Shown: one piece after another, positions 12,197 to 23,600 of the stretch
Position numbering within the stretch: position 1 is the first letter of the stretch
How the letters are laid out: each line of letters begins with the position of its first letter
From: Deuterostichococcus epilithicus
Taxonomy: Eukaryota > Chlorophyta > Trebouxiophyceae > Prasiolales > Stichococcaceae
Direction of reading: 5' to 3'
Length of the DNA stretch: 64,000 nucleotides
NCBI GenBank assembly: GCA_033439295.1
Contig: JAVTLE010000017.1
Coordinates: 558,001-622,000 of the forward strand
The notes under the pieces: generated by a model
What the model was told of the DNA's origin: nothing
The model's input: the letters and a program-made list of their open reading frames with translations, nothing else
Database searches by the model: none
Translations under genes and position numbers: made by a program

Positions 12197-12271
12197 ATCC
12201 GCAGGAACGTGGCAGCCTATGATAGATCTGCAGGGAAAAGTAAAAGCTTTTTTCAGGAAGTGAGTATCGCA

Positions 12272-12344
12272 GGTCTTGCCGAGGGTCGAACTCGGGACCA
12301 CCGGCTTCGGAAACCGATACGCTAATCCACTGCGCCACAAGACC
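12272..12344 (-). tRNA. trnR-CCG: tRNA-Arg (anticodon CCG)
   Basis: The 73-nt minus-strand sequence folds as a complete cloverleaf: acceptor GGTCTTG pairing with CAAGACC, D-arm GCGC...GCGT with AGTGGATTA loop, anticodon loop TTCCGAA (anticodon CCG), and T-arm CCGAG-TTCGACC-CTCGG. It reads CGG arginine codons, which are common in this GC-rich genome. No intron is present and CCA is not encoded, as expected for a nuclear gene. An internal B-box (GTTCGACC) and a TTTT run on the minus strand about 35 nt downstream suit RNA polymerase III. Confidence 0.95.
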
Positions 12345-13459
12345 AGTGTTCGATCTTCAGATCGCACTGTGCTGTGACTGACATTCCTGATGTGTCGACA
12401 TGCGCCAAAACACACTATGATCTCAAGCAAACCGCTGCCTGTTTCATCCACGGCGCCGCACCGCCAGAGGGCGCTTAGTAGCTGGCATGAGGTTCATTCG
12501 TTGCATGGGATGCAGTCTGCTTCTGTTGTGGTCTTGTTCTATCTGCATAGATTTGCGTCACGTCCTGCAGATCGGTTTGTGCTCCTCTTGGTGCGCGCTA
12601 ACGCCTGACATGCAGCTGTTGTGCGATTCACTGAGGTCTCAGGAGGTGGTTCCCCCTTTGGCCCTCCTATTTGAGTATGGCACTGGGACCCCTCCAAACC
12701 CCAAAGTGCAAGGCCGCAACACCTCGCCGGGTAGGCGGGCTACACCAAGCGCTGGCCCAGCCTGTCGCTCGCCTCATACCTACAGTGTGCCCGCAACATT
12801 GGGAACGGCGAACTCCAAATCGCTGTCGGGTCAGATCATGCAGTCAGCAGCGGGGTCGACCAGGCATGCACAGAATTGCTCGCCTCGCGGCAGCAGCGGC
12901 GGTTGCCGCTGTGTTGGCCTCTTGGATGTCTCGCCGTCCCGCCATGCACCGCTGCCCTTGGGGCCAAATTTGGGTATCACTTCTGGTCAGCTGTTCCGCA
13001 TATACACCAGCCGTTGCGTACACAACGACCCAGCAGCTTGGACGCTCGGCCCACGACGAGCTTGACTGCCCACACCATTTCTGCCGCTTCCCGACGCACC
13101 CTCGTTCTTTCTTTCCTTCTTTTTGCTCATCATGCTCCGGTAAGCCTGGGACCAATGTCGCGACAGGCAAAAGCAAAGGCTCCTGCGACCACCCCTGAGA
13201 TTGCTTGTTCTTTCAGCTGCCATCAGCTGCGTCATGCACTGGACATGCGCTGCGCCTCGAGCGCCAGCAGCTCCTCGACAGCCAGCATCAGAGTGCGCCT
13301 GCGACACATCAGAGCCCTTTGATTGTGCCTGGTGGGTTCTGCCCATCCTTGCAAGCATTTCTGCACAGCACAGCAAGCAAGCGAGCATATGGAGCCAGGC
13401 AGCAGCATTCGGTTACAGCGGCATCACACACGGCAAGCAATGGTAACCGGGCAGGCCAC
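12345..13459. other. Intergenic; no supported gene
   Basis: The 5' flank of the tRNA and the 3' flank of the ABHD10-like gene. A TTACA at 13413-13417 reads TGTAA on the minus strand, the usual green-algal polyadenylation signal, 43 nt after the ABHD10-like stop. An Ala-rich frame near 12866 looks like a signal peptide but leads nowhere. Confidence 0.4.
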
Positions 13460-16400
13460 TCACAAGTCTTCGGGTCGCGACAGCTGGTGGTCGCCGTCCT
13501 GCAATCGCACATACCAAAATCAGCCAACTCTGGTCTCCAGCGGTGATCCATATAAAGTAGTGTTTGAGCTGCAGCCTGCGACTGTGCTGCGTCAGATCCT
13601 GTGTGCTTCCCTGCTTCACCTGCGCCAGGCTACGAGTATGCGCTCCATAATTGCTCCAGGCCAGCGCAGCGCACCTTGACCAGGGTGAGGTGCACGTCCT
13701 TCGACTCCAGCCACGCCACCACCTCGTTGGCCACGAAGGGCGGCACCACTGTGTCGGCGGCGCCCTGCAGGATGCGCACCGGGCACCGCACCTGCAAGGC
13801 TTTTTAGATTTTTAGCACCAAGAGGCAGGCTTTCCAAGGCTCGTGGTTCAGGGTGCATCCTGGGTTCGCCCGAGGGAGCGGACGGCAAGAGGCTGGGGCT
13901 GCGTCACAACACAGCAGGGCGGCTGGGCAGCGGCGGCGGCGGCGGCTGTGCGCCATGCCGGGTGGAGGGGCCCGCGAGGCGCGGCGGGTGCCGCGCCGCG
14001 GCGGGGCGCTCGCACCAGGAACGATACGTGCGGACTCCATGGCGGCGCCGCAGCGCCCGCGGCCTGTACAAAACACGCAGGCCCCAGCGGCGGACACCGC
14101 CCAGGCAGCTGGCGGCGCATGACGCGGCTGTGGACGCCCAGCGCGAAAGCTGTGTGCAGGCGGACATCTCCCACTGCAGTGCATAAGGCCTGTTGAAAAT
14201 GGCTTATGTGTGGGGATGCTGCCCCACCTGTGCGTCCCGCGCTGCAACGTCCAGCAGGCAGTGGTCCGACGCCTCGTCGAAGAACGAGGTGCGCACCCGC
14301 CCACCGTACTGCGCACAGCAATGCAGAAGCAAGGCCGTGTCAGCAGCTGGGATGAGCAGAAGCCAAGCTGGCTGCAGCGTGACGGCCGCAATGGAAAGGC
14401 GAGCCCTGCGCCATGCCGAGCGGAGCGGCTCCTTCTGCGAATGGTGGCGAGTGGATTGCATCGTGTGCTGGCCTTGGGTACAGGCTCTTTTCCTGTAGAG
14501 GGCACATGTCTGCCACCAGGAAAGGTAAGCTGTAGGATCAATGTTCGATCTGACATCATGCGCACGTCTGCGGGCTGATCTTGTGAAGGCTAGCAGCCAG
14601 TGCAACAGTACATCGGAAGACTGTCTCATGAGGCTCTTAGGAGGTCACCTTGGTGCCGCCGCCCAGGGGGACGAAGCCAGTGTCGTGCGCGTCCGCTTGC
14701 TCCTGGGATGACAGGGCGTCCCACCACACCTCTGTGATGTCCACCGCCGGCGCCAGCAGCACCAGACCCTGTGGCAGAAATGTGTCCTATTTTTTGTTCA
14801 ACAATTATCAATTAAATATGAACGGGATTTGTAAGTTTGCCCGCTGCCACTCCATGATGGCGGACGTTGGCGCCAGCAGTACATCAGAGCAGGGTACCAC
14901 CACACCATTGCAGTCACAAACGCCGGTGTCAGCAGCAACAGACCCAGAATTTAGGAGACCTAAATACAGGCCTAGGCCGCACGCCCATTGGTTCCTCTAC
15001 TGGCAGCAGGTCTGCCGCCTCTGGTGATGCCTGCCGCCGACAGAGGGCACTGTGCCCTGGGCCATGCGGCCAGGAGGCAGAAGCGGACATAGCCACTCTG
15101 CATATCCTGCCCTTGATGCGCAAGCAGTAGTAACCCTGCCCCGCAAGGCCCTCTGCAGCGTGCACTGCTACTGCCGGTCATCCCAGGGAGACACGTAGGG
15201 CGCGGCCCAGAGAGCACCGCACAAGGTGCTAATTCGCTCCTTGATGCTGCCGGCAGCCCGGTCCGCCCGGCGCAGCCAGGAGGCGATAGCAAGCCTGGCG
15301 CCCGTTTCGATGAAACGCGCTGCGAGCACGCAACTGAAAGCCCATTTGGGGTGTTGCTTTCAGACTCGCCTTGATGCGTTCCCGACGCGCCGCAGCTGCC
15401 TTCAGCGCAATCCAGCCGCCGATGGAGCTGCCGACCAGGATGTGCTGCCCCGGCAGCGCCACCTGATCGATAACTGCCAGGGTATCATCGTACCTGCGCA
15501 CAGATGACATCAGACTGCGCAACGTTTGTGCAGGTACATCCAGAGGTGGGACTTTTGCCACATGGGAATGCGGTAGATGTGGACAAGAGCCATGCGTCGC
15601 GCCCCCTCCCGCGCAATGCATGGCGAGCTCCGCACAAGTGACCAGCATTGCATTCCCTCCGCAGCACATGCCGTGTGCATGAGCCAGCTGACGGCCCCAA
15701 GAACAGACTCGCTGCTGCGGATGCCGCACAAACCCGCAAACAAGGACAGCACAGCCCTTGGTCGAATCTCTGGGTCGACTTTCTTCGTAAGCTCGGAGTT
15801 CAGTCTCCGTGGGAGAAGCCCACCAATCGCCGAGCGTGGTGTCGAGGAACTCGCCGCTGCTCGCGCCGTGCCCGCGGTAGTCGAAGCGCAGGTAGGGGTG
15901 TCGATTGCGCCGTGCGTGCATTTCCAGCATCGTCGCCTTGACGCCGTTCATATTGCTGCTGAGGCCTGCATGTTGGTAGGCAGCGACAAGCGGATATTTT
16001 TCAGCTGTTTCAGAGGAGATGCTGGCTACGCCGCGCATGCCTCTCCAGAATGGTCCGTGCACATCGATAATGTTGCCAGCCAGGCCTGGCGGCATATACA
16101 GCACGATTCTTGACTCTGGGAGTCATGACCCTTCAGAAACTGTCGGGATCCGGCATTGCTCTGTTGGTTCAAACGCGGTTGTTCTTGGCAGGTTCGTTGG
16201 TGCAGCATGTTGCGTGGCCACTGCGCGTGTGCCTGCAAGAAAACAGCTGGTGGCTGCCTAGAGGGCACTTTCGGCTGTTGGGCAATGCAGAGTGCCGTGT
16301 CACATTGCACCCCCCGCCGGAGGTGACACCTCTCGCGAAGGGCGAAGGAGGGCAGGTGAAGCCTCTTTTCGTTTCCAGGGGAAGACTCGCCTCCGCAGAA

Positions 16401-16688
16401 GATGACGCCGGTCATGTGCGAGCCGCTCGCTGGGACCTGGTGGTACGCGATGCGAGCGCCATGCGCCGCATTGAGAAACTGCGGTTCCATCATGTCCGTC
16501 AGCTGCGGGTCGTCCGGCTGGGCCTGCAAGCCCGCCAGGAGGTCCTCGGGAGCATTGCCAATCGCGGCGGCCGCCTGCGCCGCGCTGCGGCCAGCCAAGG
16601 CGTGCATGGCGTGCCAGCCCAATTGGGGCGATGCTGCCGGCGCCGCGTCAGACGTACCGCTGTTGCTGAAGCAGTAGCCGGCGCCAGT

Positions 16689-16721
<33 letters not shown>

Positions 16722-16967
16722 GCGAGTGCATGCGCTGATCTGGGAAAGCATGCCAGCATGGGCATGGCTGGCGCTCGTCTTGAAACAGGCTGCATTGCTG
16801 CTGGAGTGAGCTGCAGGCTGGCCCGTCCGGCCGTCTGACCGGCGACTGAGGAAAATTCGGTCTGCAGGGGAAATTGAGCAGGCGAGGCTCATGCTGCAGG
16901 TCGCTGCTGGCGCCATGAGTGCCTGCACCGCGCTGCCCAGCTTGCCGCGTAGCACAGGCACCAACAT
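13460..16967 (-). CDS. ABHD10-like alpha/beta hydrolase
   Basis: Serine hydrolase of the ABHD10 type (mitochondrial/plastid acyl-protein or acyl-glucuronide esterases in other eukaryotes). The seven exons I infer are 16967-16391, 15965-15824, 15493-15370, 14768-14649, 14308-14228, 13791-13675 and 13498-13460; phases close to 399 aa. After a Ser/Ala-rich N-terminus with transit-peptide character come the oxyanion segment FCGGLSSNMNG, LRFDYRGHGASSG, the nucleophile elbow GSSIGG, the acid in LQGAADTVVP, and the catalytic His in GDHQLS near the C-terminus. Introns 1 and 3 use GC donors (16390 and 15369). The N-terminal poly-Ser is encoded by a pure trinucleotide tract near 16689-16716. The true substrate is unknown. 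Confidence 0.87.
14850..14955 (-). repeat. Two degenerate copies of an ABHD10-like exon end
   Basis: The segments about 14850-14888 and 14915-14955 resemble the 5' end of the exon at 14768-14649 (shared GGCGCCAGCAG and flanking pattern on the plus strand). They lie in the intron just upstream of it, about 110 and 190 bp away. Confidence 0.55.
16685..16718. repeat. CTG/CAG trinucleotide microsatellite
   Basis: About ten tandem triplets (CTG on the plus strand), coding on the minus strand for serine (AGC) in the N-terminal region of the ABHD10-like protein. Length variation here would alter only the poly-Ser linker. Confidence 0.85.
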
Positions 16968-17610
16968 GGAGCTGACGTCTCAGCACATTATTACTGTAGT
17001 CTTGCTTCGATACAACGGGCAGAATTCGCGCGTCGCGATTGCTCAAACGCAGAATTGCGACCTCTTGCGAAAGCTTATCGGAACGTGCAATTTGCGCGAG
17101 GACCTCTGCCTTGTCTTGTTCGTCAGCAATGCGCCAGCTCCTTTTGCCACAAAGTATTTCATATGCGCCGGGAAAGCTGCTCAAGGAGGCCGTGTGGGTG
17201 TGAATGTGGTCGGAGATAGAGATGCCGTGTAAAAGAAGGGCACTGACCGACCATTGCGGAAGCTGTCTGACAGAAAAGCTCTTTTTGAAGCAATTTCCAA
17301 AGCAAGCATGATGCTCGACTTCCTCGCCACTCAGCAGTTGCCAGCTCTGTGGCAGTAGTTCCAGCTAATCGGTGGCGCAAGCTCCGGGCAAGCACAGACT
17401 GCTTCGTGAGATCCAGGGATCCTGCTTTCGGACGCTGACTCTGTGCCTTGCCGGCCAGCGACGCCTATGATGCAGCTGCTGTGCAGCAGACCTTCTGCTC
17501 CGGCAAGTGGTCCCAATATGCGTGGCTGAACTGGCAACGCGACATTACCAACCTCGGTCAAACACCTCGACCTGCTCCGGTCCGAGCCTTGACCTGCCGG
17601 CCGCGGCGCC
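16968..17610. promoter_or_regulatory. Divergent intergenic region
   Basis: The 643 bp between the start codons of the reverse ABHD10-like gene and the forward DAG lipase. It probably carries both promoters. I see no recognisable motif. Confidence 0.4.
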
Positions 17611-20600
17611 ATGTCCGGCGCGGGCGTCGCTGCGGCTGGCGTGGCGGTTGCTGTGTACTTCTACAGCCGGCGTGCCGGCGGCGCCTGCGCCCCCGGTGTC
17701 ACGACAGCCGCACCAGTGGAGCGCTTTCGGCACCACAGCCATGCGCCCAACACCTGGCTTGAGTCGCTGTTCTACTTCGCCGAGGCCATCAGGCACGCTC
17801 TTCCGCAAGCTGCAGGCTGCAACCACCTTAGGAGCAAAGATGCCGTCAGCGTTGCACCGTGACCGCACAATGTATCCTGGATGCGGAGCTGGCGAGGGCT
17901 GCCAGCTGCCAGGAACAGTTTGGCACTCGCGAGGGTCTCGTGGGAAGATGGTCATTTGGCGTGCGCGCATGGCACGCACCGCCCCCGGAGGCTGTGCACA
18001 TGCTTATTGCCACCCAAGCCGTGACAGCGTTTATGCACACTGTGGTTGTTGACCCAAGCTATAGAAACAGCCAGGCAAAACATCACGAGGCGCAGGACAG
18101 CTGGAGTCCCTTGCGATCGCACGAAGTTACTGTTGTTCCTCTCCAACAGGCACATCTATGGGGAGACGCTGGGTACCTGGCGCACGGCGGACCTGCTCAT
18201 AGGGCTGGCCTACCTTGCACGACGCGAGCCGCCAGGCGGCGATGCGCTTGGCGATGTGGCGGCATCTGGGCGGCCATATGGGGAGGGCCTCGAAGGCGAG
18301 GAGAAGCGGCATGCACAGGTTGGGTTCTTGGACACGATACAGGAGCTCGGTGTATGAGGACCATAAGAAGCAGGCAGGGCACAGCGGGCGGTCGTAAGGG
18401 GAAGGACTAGAAGACAAGCGGCCACGAGACATCAACTGAATTGATGGTTGTGACGCAATCACCATCAAGTTTGATTGTCCTACTGATGATGTCTAGTCCA
18501 CCACACAAGGCTGGCGACACTGCGGCACTGCATGCCATGTCTTTAATGTGACATCCGGGCTGGCTCCGATTCCATGCACTCATCACCACCTGTGACGTCA
18601 TACAGGAGGAGCTGGCGACGCTGCGGCACTGCATGGGCTTCGGCCTAGCGCTGCGGCAGCTGCAGCCTGCCGGCCAGCTGGCCGTCTTCCGCAGCCAGGT
18701 GCGGCTTGCTTGAACCCTTGTGGAATCCTGAATGCTTGGAGAACACAGGCCTGCACAAATGCGCCTCAGCAGGCCGACCTGACAGGGCTGCAGGAGCCAC
18801 AGGGCAAGCGGGCCTGTATGCTTTCGACAGCCTTGTTCCGAACAAATTGCAAGCTTAACATCGTCATGAGCCGATTGAGGGAGTGCATGACTGTTGCCCT
18901 GCAGGGTTTTGCCGAGGAGGACTTCTTGGTGGTGCAGCAGCGCTCCGGGCTGCTGAAGCCTTCCTACTTCCTGCTGCGCGACGCCGCCATCGGCGCCATC
19001 GTGCTCCTCGTGCGCGGCACCCAGACCGTCAAGGTGGGCAGCCATGCCGTAGCCAACCTTCATCAAATTGTCACTCTTCGGAGCTACCCAGGCTGATGGC
19101 ATATATGCTTGACCACTCAATGTCAGCCAGCTGCACAGCGCACGTCACAGAACTGGTGACACCTCACATACGTCACAAGGGAAGATACAAAGGGCAGTCG
19201 GTTTTGAGAATATTCAACACGGATCAGAACCGTGTCTCAGAAGGCTGAAAGACTATATTGATGGCAGCCACCTGGGCCGGGGAGCTGTTGATGCCTCCCT
19301 GGCGCTTCCCTGACCAGGTGCTCGAGGGTCAGCATGTTCAATGTGGTAGGTACTGGTCAGCTGATGCATCTCGTGAACGAGCCTAAATGCAGCTGCTGCA
19401 GGACAGAAGAAGAGACATATCAGGTTGGCAGGATTGGTAGTGGCACAGCGATGTTGGACTGTCGTCTCTGGGCTGACGATGGCTTCCCATGCTTTCCGCT
19501 GCTTTTCGGGGGAACACACTTCACGAGCATACTGGAGCCGGCAGTGTCCGTTATCACATGAGCGACCTCCAACCTTACGTTGCTGATGTCGGCATGCACT
19601 CCGCAGCTGACACTCCCTTTCCTATCACCACTGCAGGACATGTTCACCAGCATGACCAGCGCATCGAAGCCGCACCATGTGGTGGATGCTGATGGCGTGA
19701 CGCTCGGCTACACACACTTCGGCATGTTGGCCGCCGCGCGCTGGATCCGGGCGCAGGTCTCCTTTTCGACCATTCCTTCCTTGCTGTTCAACCATTTGAG
19801 CATTTAATCAGTAGCACGAATAACTGCTGGACACCCAGACTCTGCATCCAACCAGCTACCATGCCACAAAGCTCAGGAGCATGCAGGCAGGTGAAAATTC
19901 TTGCGGCTGCATTGCATCTCTCGAGGTCAGGCCATCGGCCCGTTTGCTGGGCGCGCCAATTGGGTTTCAAGCCGCAGCAGAATATGAATTCACGGACGAC
20001 GAGCAGCAGTCCTGTGCTGGCAAACCAAAGTGCATAACACAGCAGACCACAACAAACGAGGGGTTTCATCATGCTTGATGTGTTGCCCGCGTCATCATCG
20101 CAGGTCTTGGACGAGCTGAGGGCAGCGCTTGTGGCGAATCCGGGCTTCCGCCTCCAACTTGTCGGGCACTCGATGGGCGCAGGGACGGCCGCCATCCTCA
20201 CGATGATGTGAGTAACATCTGCGTGCCACGCCCTGCTCTATGTTCTGTCGCCTGGGGCCCTGGGCAAACTGGCATCGGTGGGCCTCACGGCACGCAATCT
20301 GTGACCTCCGACCCGTGCACAGGCTAGCCCTGCAGCACCCAGCCTGTGACATCCTGACCATAGTAAGAAACGAAAACAAGTGCTGCAGGCTGCGCGAGAT
20401 GGAGGAGTTCAGGGACGTGACCTGCATCGCGATCGCGTGCCCCGCCTGCATGACGCTGCGCCTGGCGCAGTCCTGCTCCGGTTACGTCACCACCGTCATC
20501 AACAACACCGACATGGTGCATTTCCTCCTCCTCTTCTTCTTGTTTTCGTGTTGGCATGTGCCTGTTGGCAGGCCGGCAGTAGAGCGGGGCATGAGGCACT

Positions 20601-23600
20601 TTCCATTTTTCGTGACCATGCGGAGAGGCACGAGGGCTTGTCAGCCTGCCGATCGTCAGCCACGACTGGTCGCCAGCAACCACTGTGCAACAATGGGCAG
20701 GCAGCAGGCGTCACTCGCGCTGCAACCAGCCCTGGTTGGCTGGCACATCCTCCTCCCTGACACTGACCAGCTGCCGGTGCTGCGCGCAGGTGCCGACGAT
20801 GAGCCTTGGTGAGAGTGACTCCCCTTTTGGATGCTCCTGTGAAGTGGCCTGCCTCTGTGTATTGCTGCGCACAGACGCGACCACCCATGAATTGAACATC
20901 AGACAGCCCACGGTCCAATTCCTCAGACCCCCAAACCCCCGCGTGCGTCATCAATTTGGCGCAGGCACTGAGGCTGTGCATCGTTACTTTTTTTCATGGT
21001 GGTCTAATCTGGGTTTTGCCGAAACAAAATGACCAAAACCAACTTGCCGCCGCAGCCGGCATGGACGCCCTGCGGGCGGAGGTGACACAGTCGGCCTGGG
21101 CAGTAGACTTCCGGGCCGATGTGCGCTCCAGCATGGTCGTGCGCGCCGTGGAGGTGAGCCAGCCTGGTTGAGTCCAGCTCCCCTCCCTCTGCCTGTGTTG
21201 CATAGGGCTCTTTAGCTTGTTTTTCTCCCTTTTCCACAAGAGGAGCACAAAGAGCAGAAAGAACAGTGGAACTTCAAAGCAGATGCGCACTGCAAGTTCA
21301 ACAGCGGGCGTGTTGCAGAATTGGAGGTGTGCCGGGGTTCCGATACCTATTCGTGTTGTCGCCAGTAACCACGGCGGGCTGCGGGACAGCGCGCTTCGCA
21401 GCTGGCTGTGTGCTCGTACGGCTGTCGCAACCCGATGTACCTTGTGGCATTGCTGGGAGTCTCACTCGTGAATGGGACGCGGGCCATGCGGAGGCGCGTG
21501 GGTGGCTGGCTGTCTGCGGCACAGCTTGTCGGGGCAATTTGCAGCGCGTTATGGGCGCGTCTAAATCTCTGACAGAGGTATCGGAGTGCAGAGCTTGCAC
21601 CAGGTCGGCCACAGGCTGTCACCAGCGACACTGGGCACCCTTGTGGAACCCTCCACTTCATGCGCGTCCTGGCAACAACTGCCAATGTGGAACGGGCGGG
21701 AGCTCACTGCACCGTGCGGGCGGCAAGCTTCCATCGGTGGCCTTGCGCTGCGACCAAGTTGCCGTGCGAGTCCACGCCTTCCGACCCAAGCTCGCAAAGC
21801 CCTTGCTTGCTGCAATGCAGCGCTCGCTGAGCCGCGTGGGCGGCGGGCTGTCGTCCGTGGCGTTGGGCACGGCGGCAGCCACCTCCTGGACCACACAGCG
21901 CCTGTCGCAGGGGCTTAGGTGGGGGTTTCAGAACAAATCGTACAACATCCTCATATACAGCACTGCAAAAATTGGCGCGTGTGCTCACTTGTAATGAAAC
22001 TTAAACTCGCTTTGACGGCCCTGGATACCATGTCGCCACCTGCCGACAAACCTGCCACTGCGAGCCGGATCTGACCGCGTGCCGCGTGCTGCGCTGCTGG
22101 ATGCAGTGCGAAGCATGTTGGAATGAGCCGGCCTGCATGTGTTGCTCCTCCGGCGCCTGCCTAAGACGGCATTTCGCCTGGCACAGCCCCAGCTTGCATA
22201 GCAAGTCTGAGTACGAGAGTTGAGGGTTCGCATCGACTACTCATGCAGGGCATGCACCTTCCGGCGCCGGCCGGGCGCGCTGAACAAAAAGCGCAAGAGC
22301 TCTGAGAACCTTGTAGACCTCGAGGCCTGGGCCAACGCCGAGCAGGTGGCATCTGCTTCTATCGAGAGGAGTGCCCACCTTGCAGATCTACCCCTCGTCC
22401 TGTTGATGCAAGCTTTGATGTTTAGCTTTCTTCCACCTTCGACAGCAGCTGGGCACTCGCCAAAGCACTGGTTTGCCTCGCCCCGTCTGGCCGGCCGCGG
22501 CTGATGCCACTTACACCTCTTGCTGTGTTGGGAGCCGTCTCGGAGTCGGGCAGGAAACCGAATCAAGCCTTCAGGCTGTGACTTGTGTGCCGTGTCGCAG
22601 GCAGCGCGGCAGCGGCGTCCCGCAAAGAAGGCGGCCCGGGCGCAGCAGCCGGCGCAGCAGCGGCGACGCGTCGGCGGCGCCGCAGCTGGCGGCATCGTGC
22701 CTGCGAGCGGCGGCCTCGCCTTCGGCGCCCTGTCGGCGTGCACCGGGCGGCGGCGCAAGCCGCGTGCACTCGAGGCGGAGGAAGCCGCAGCCGGCGCCCA
22801 CGGCAGCGGTGGCCCTAGCGGCGGCGGCGACACTGACGGCATCGAGGACGCCAGCGACTGGATCGAGGGAGCAGACCAGGTGCTGCTGTTTGGGCTTCGG
22901 GTCGGGGAAGATTCCCATCTTTTCTGCTGCTGGCAGTTTTCTGAGATGGTGGAACAGGCAGCCTTGCTTCAATTACTGAAAGATCATTCACAGTCGATCA
23001 GCGCCAGTTGCCTTCGCCTTGGTCAACAGCTGGGCCGAGATCCATTTTGCCAATGTGAAGCTGATGCAAGGGCTCTGCCGGCGTGCGCACTCCTGCAGGG
23101 CCACGACAGCACACTCGGGGGCAGCATCCTTACAGCTGTCCAGGCGTGGGGGGACCGGTGCCGCAACTTCCTGAACCCTGCTGCCTGCTGAGGTCCGTCC
23201 TGCCGCCCTGCCGCAGGGCGACGATGGCACCTGGGGCAGCGTCATGGCGGCGTTCCAGGCGTGGGGGTGGCGGGCCGACCCACTGCTGGACCCCGCCGGC
23301 GACCCGTCGCCAAGCATCATGTCCTCCGTCGTCGCGGCTCCCGGTATGCAGCACATTTGACAAGACTTACATTTGATGGTGTAGTGAGACTGGCGCGCCG
23401 ATCCCCAGTTGAATCCCGCCGGAGGCATCATCACCGGCATCATGTCCTCTGTCATTGCGGCTCCTGATGTGCTGCATTCCACTCTCCCGTGCCATCAATT
23501 GACGGCTCTGTCTGCTAGGGGCAGTTTTGGTGCTGAGAGGGGGATGAAGCCTCCTCGGGGCCATAGCTGCTGGTGGCCCAGACCTAGCAGGGCGGGTCTG

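Noticed and set aside
12866-13065. Signal-peptide-like frame MHRIARLAAAAAVAAVLASW
   Set aside because: An Ala-rich run is easily produced by GCN repeats. No domain, splice partner or conserved continuation follows.
15150-15300. Minus-strand segment ending PYVSPWDDRQ after the ABHD10-like nucleophile exon
   Set aside because: It is open and could be read as an alternative C-terminus, but splicing 15370 directly to 14768 keeps phase and restores the family sequence, so I treat it as intron.
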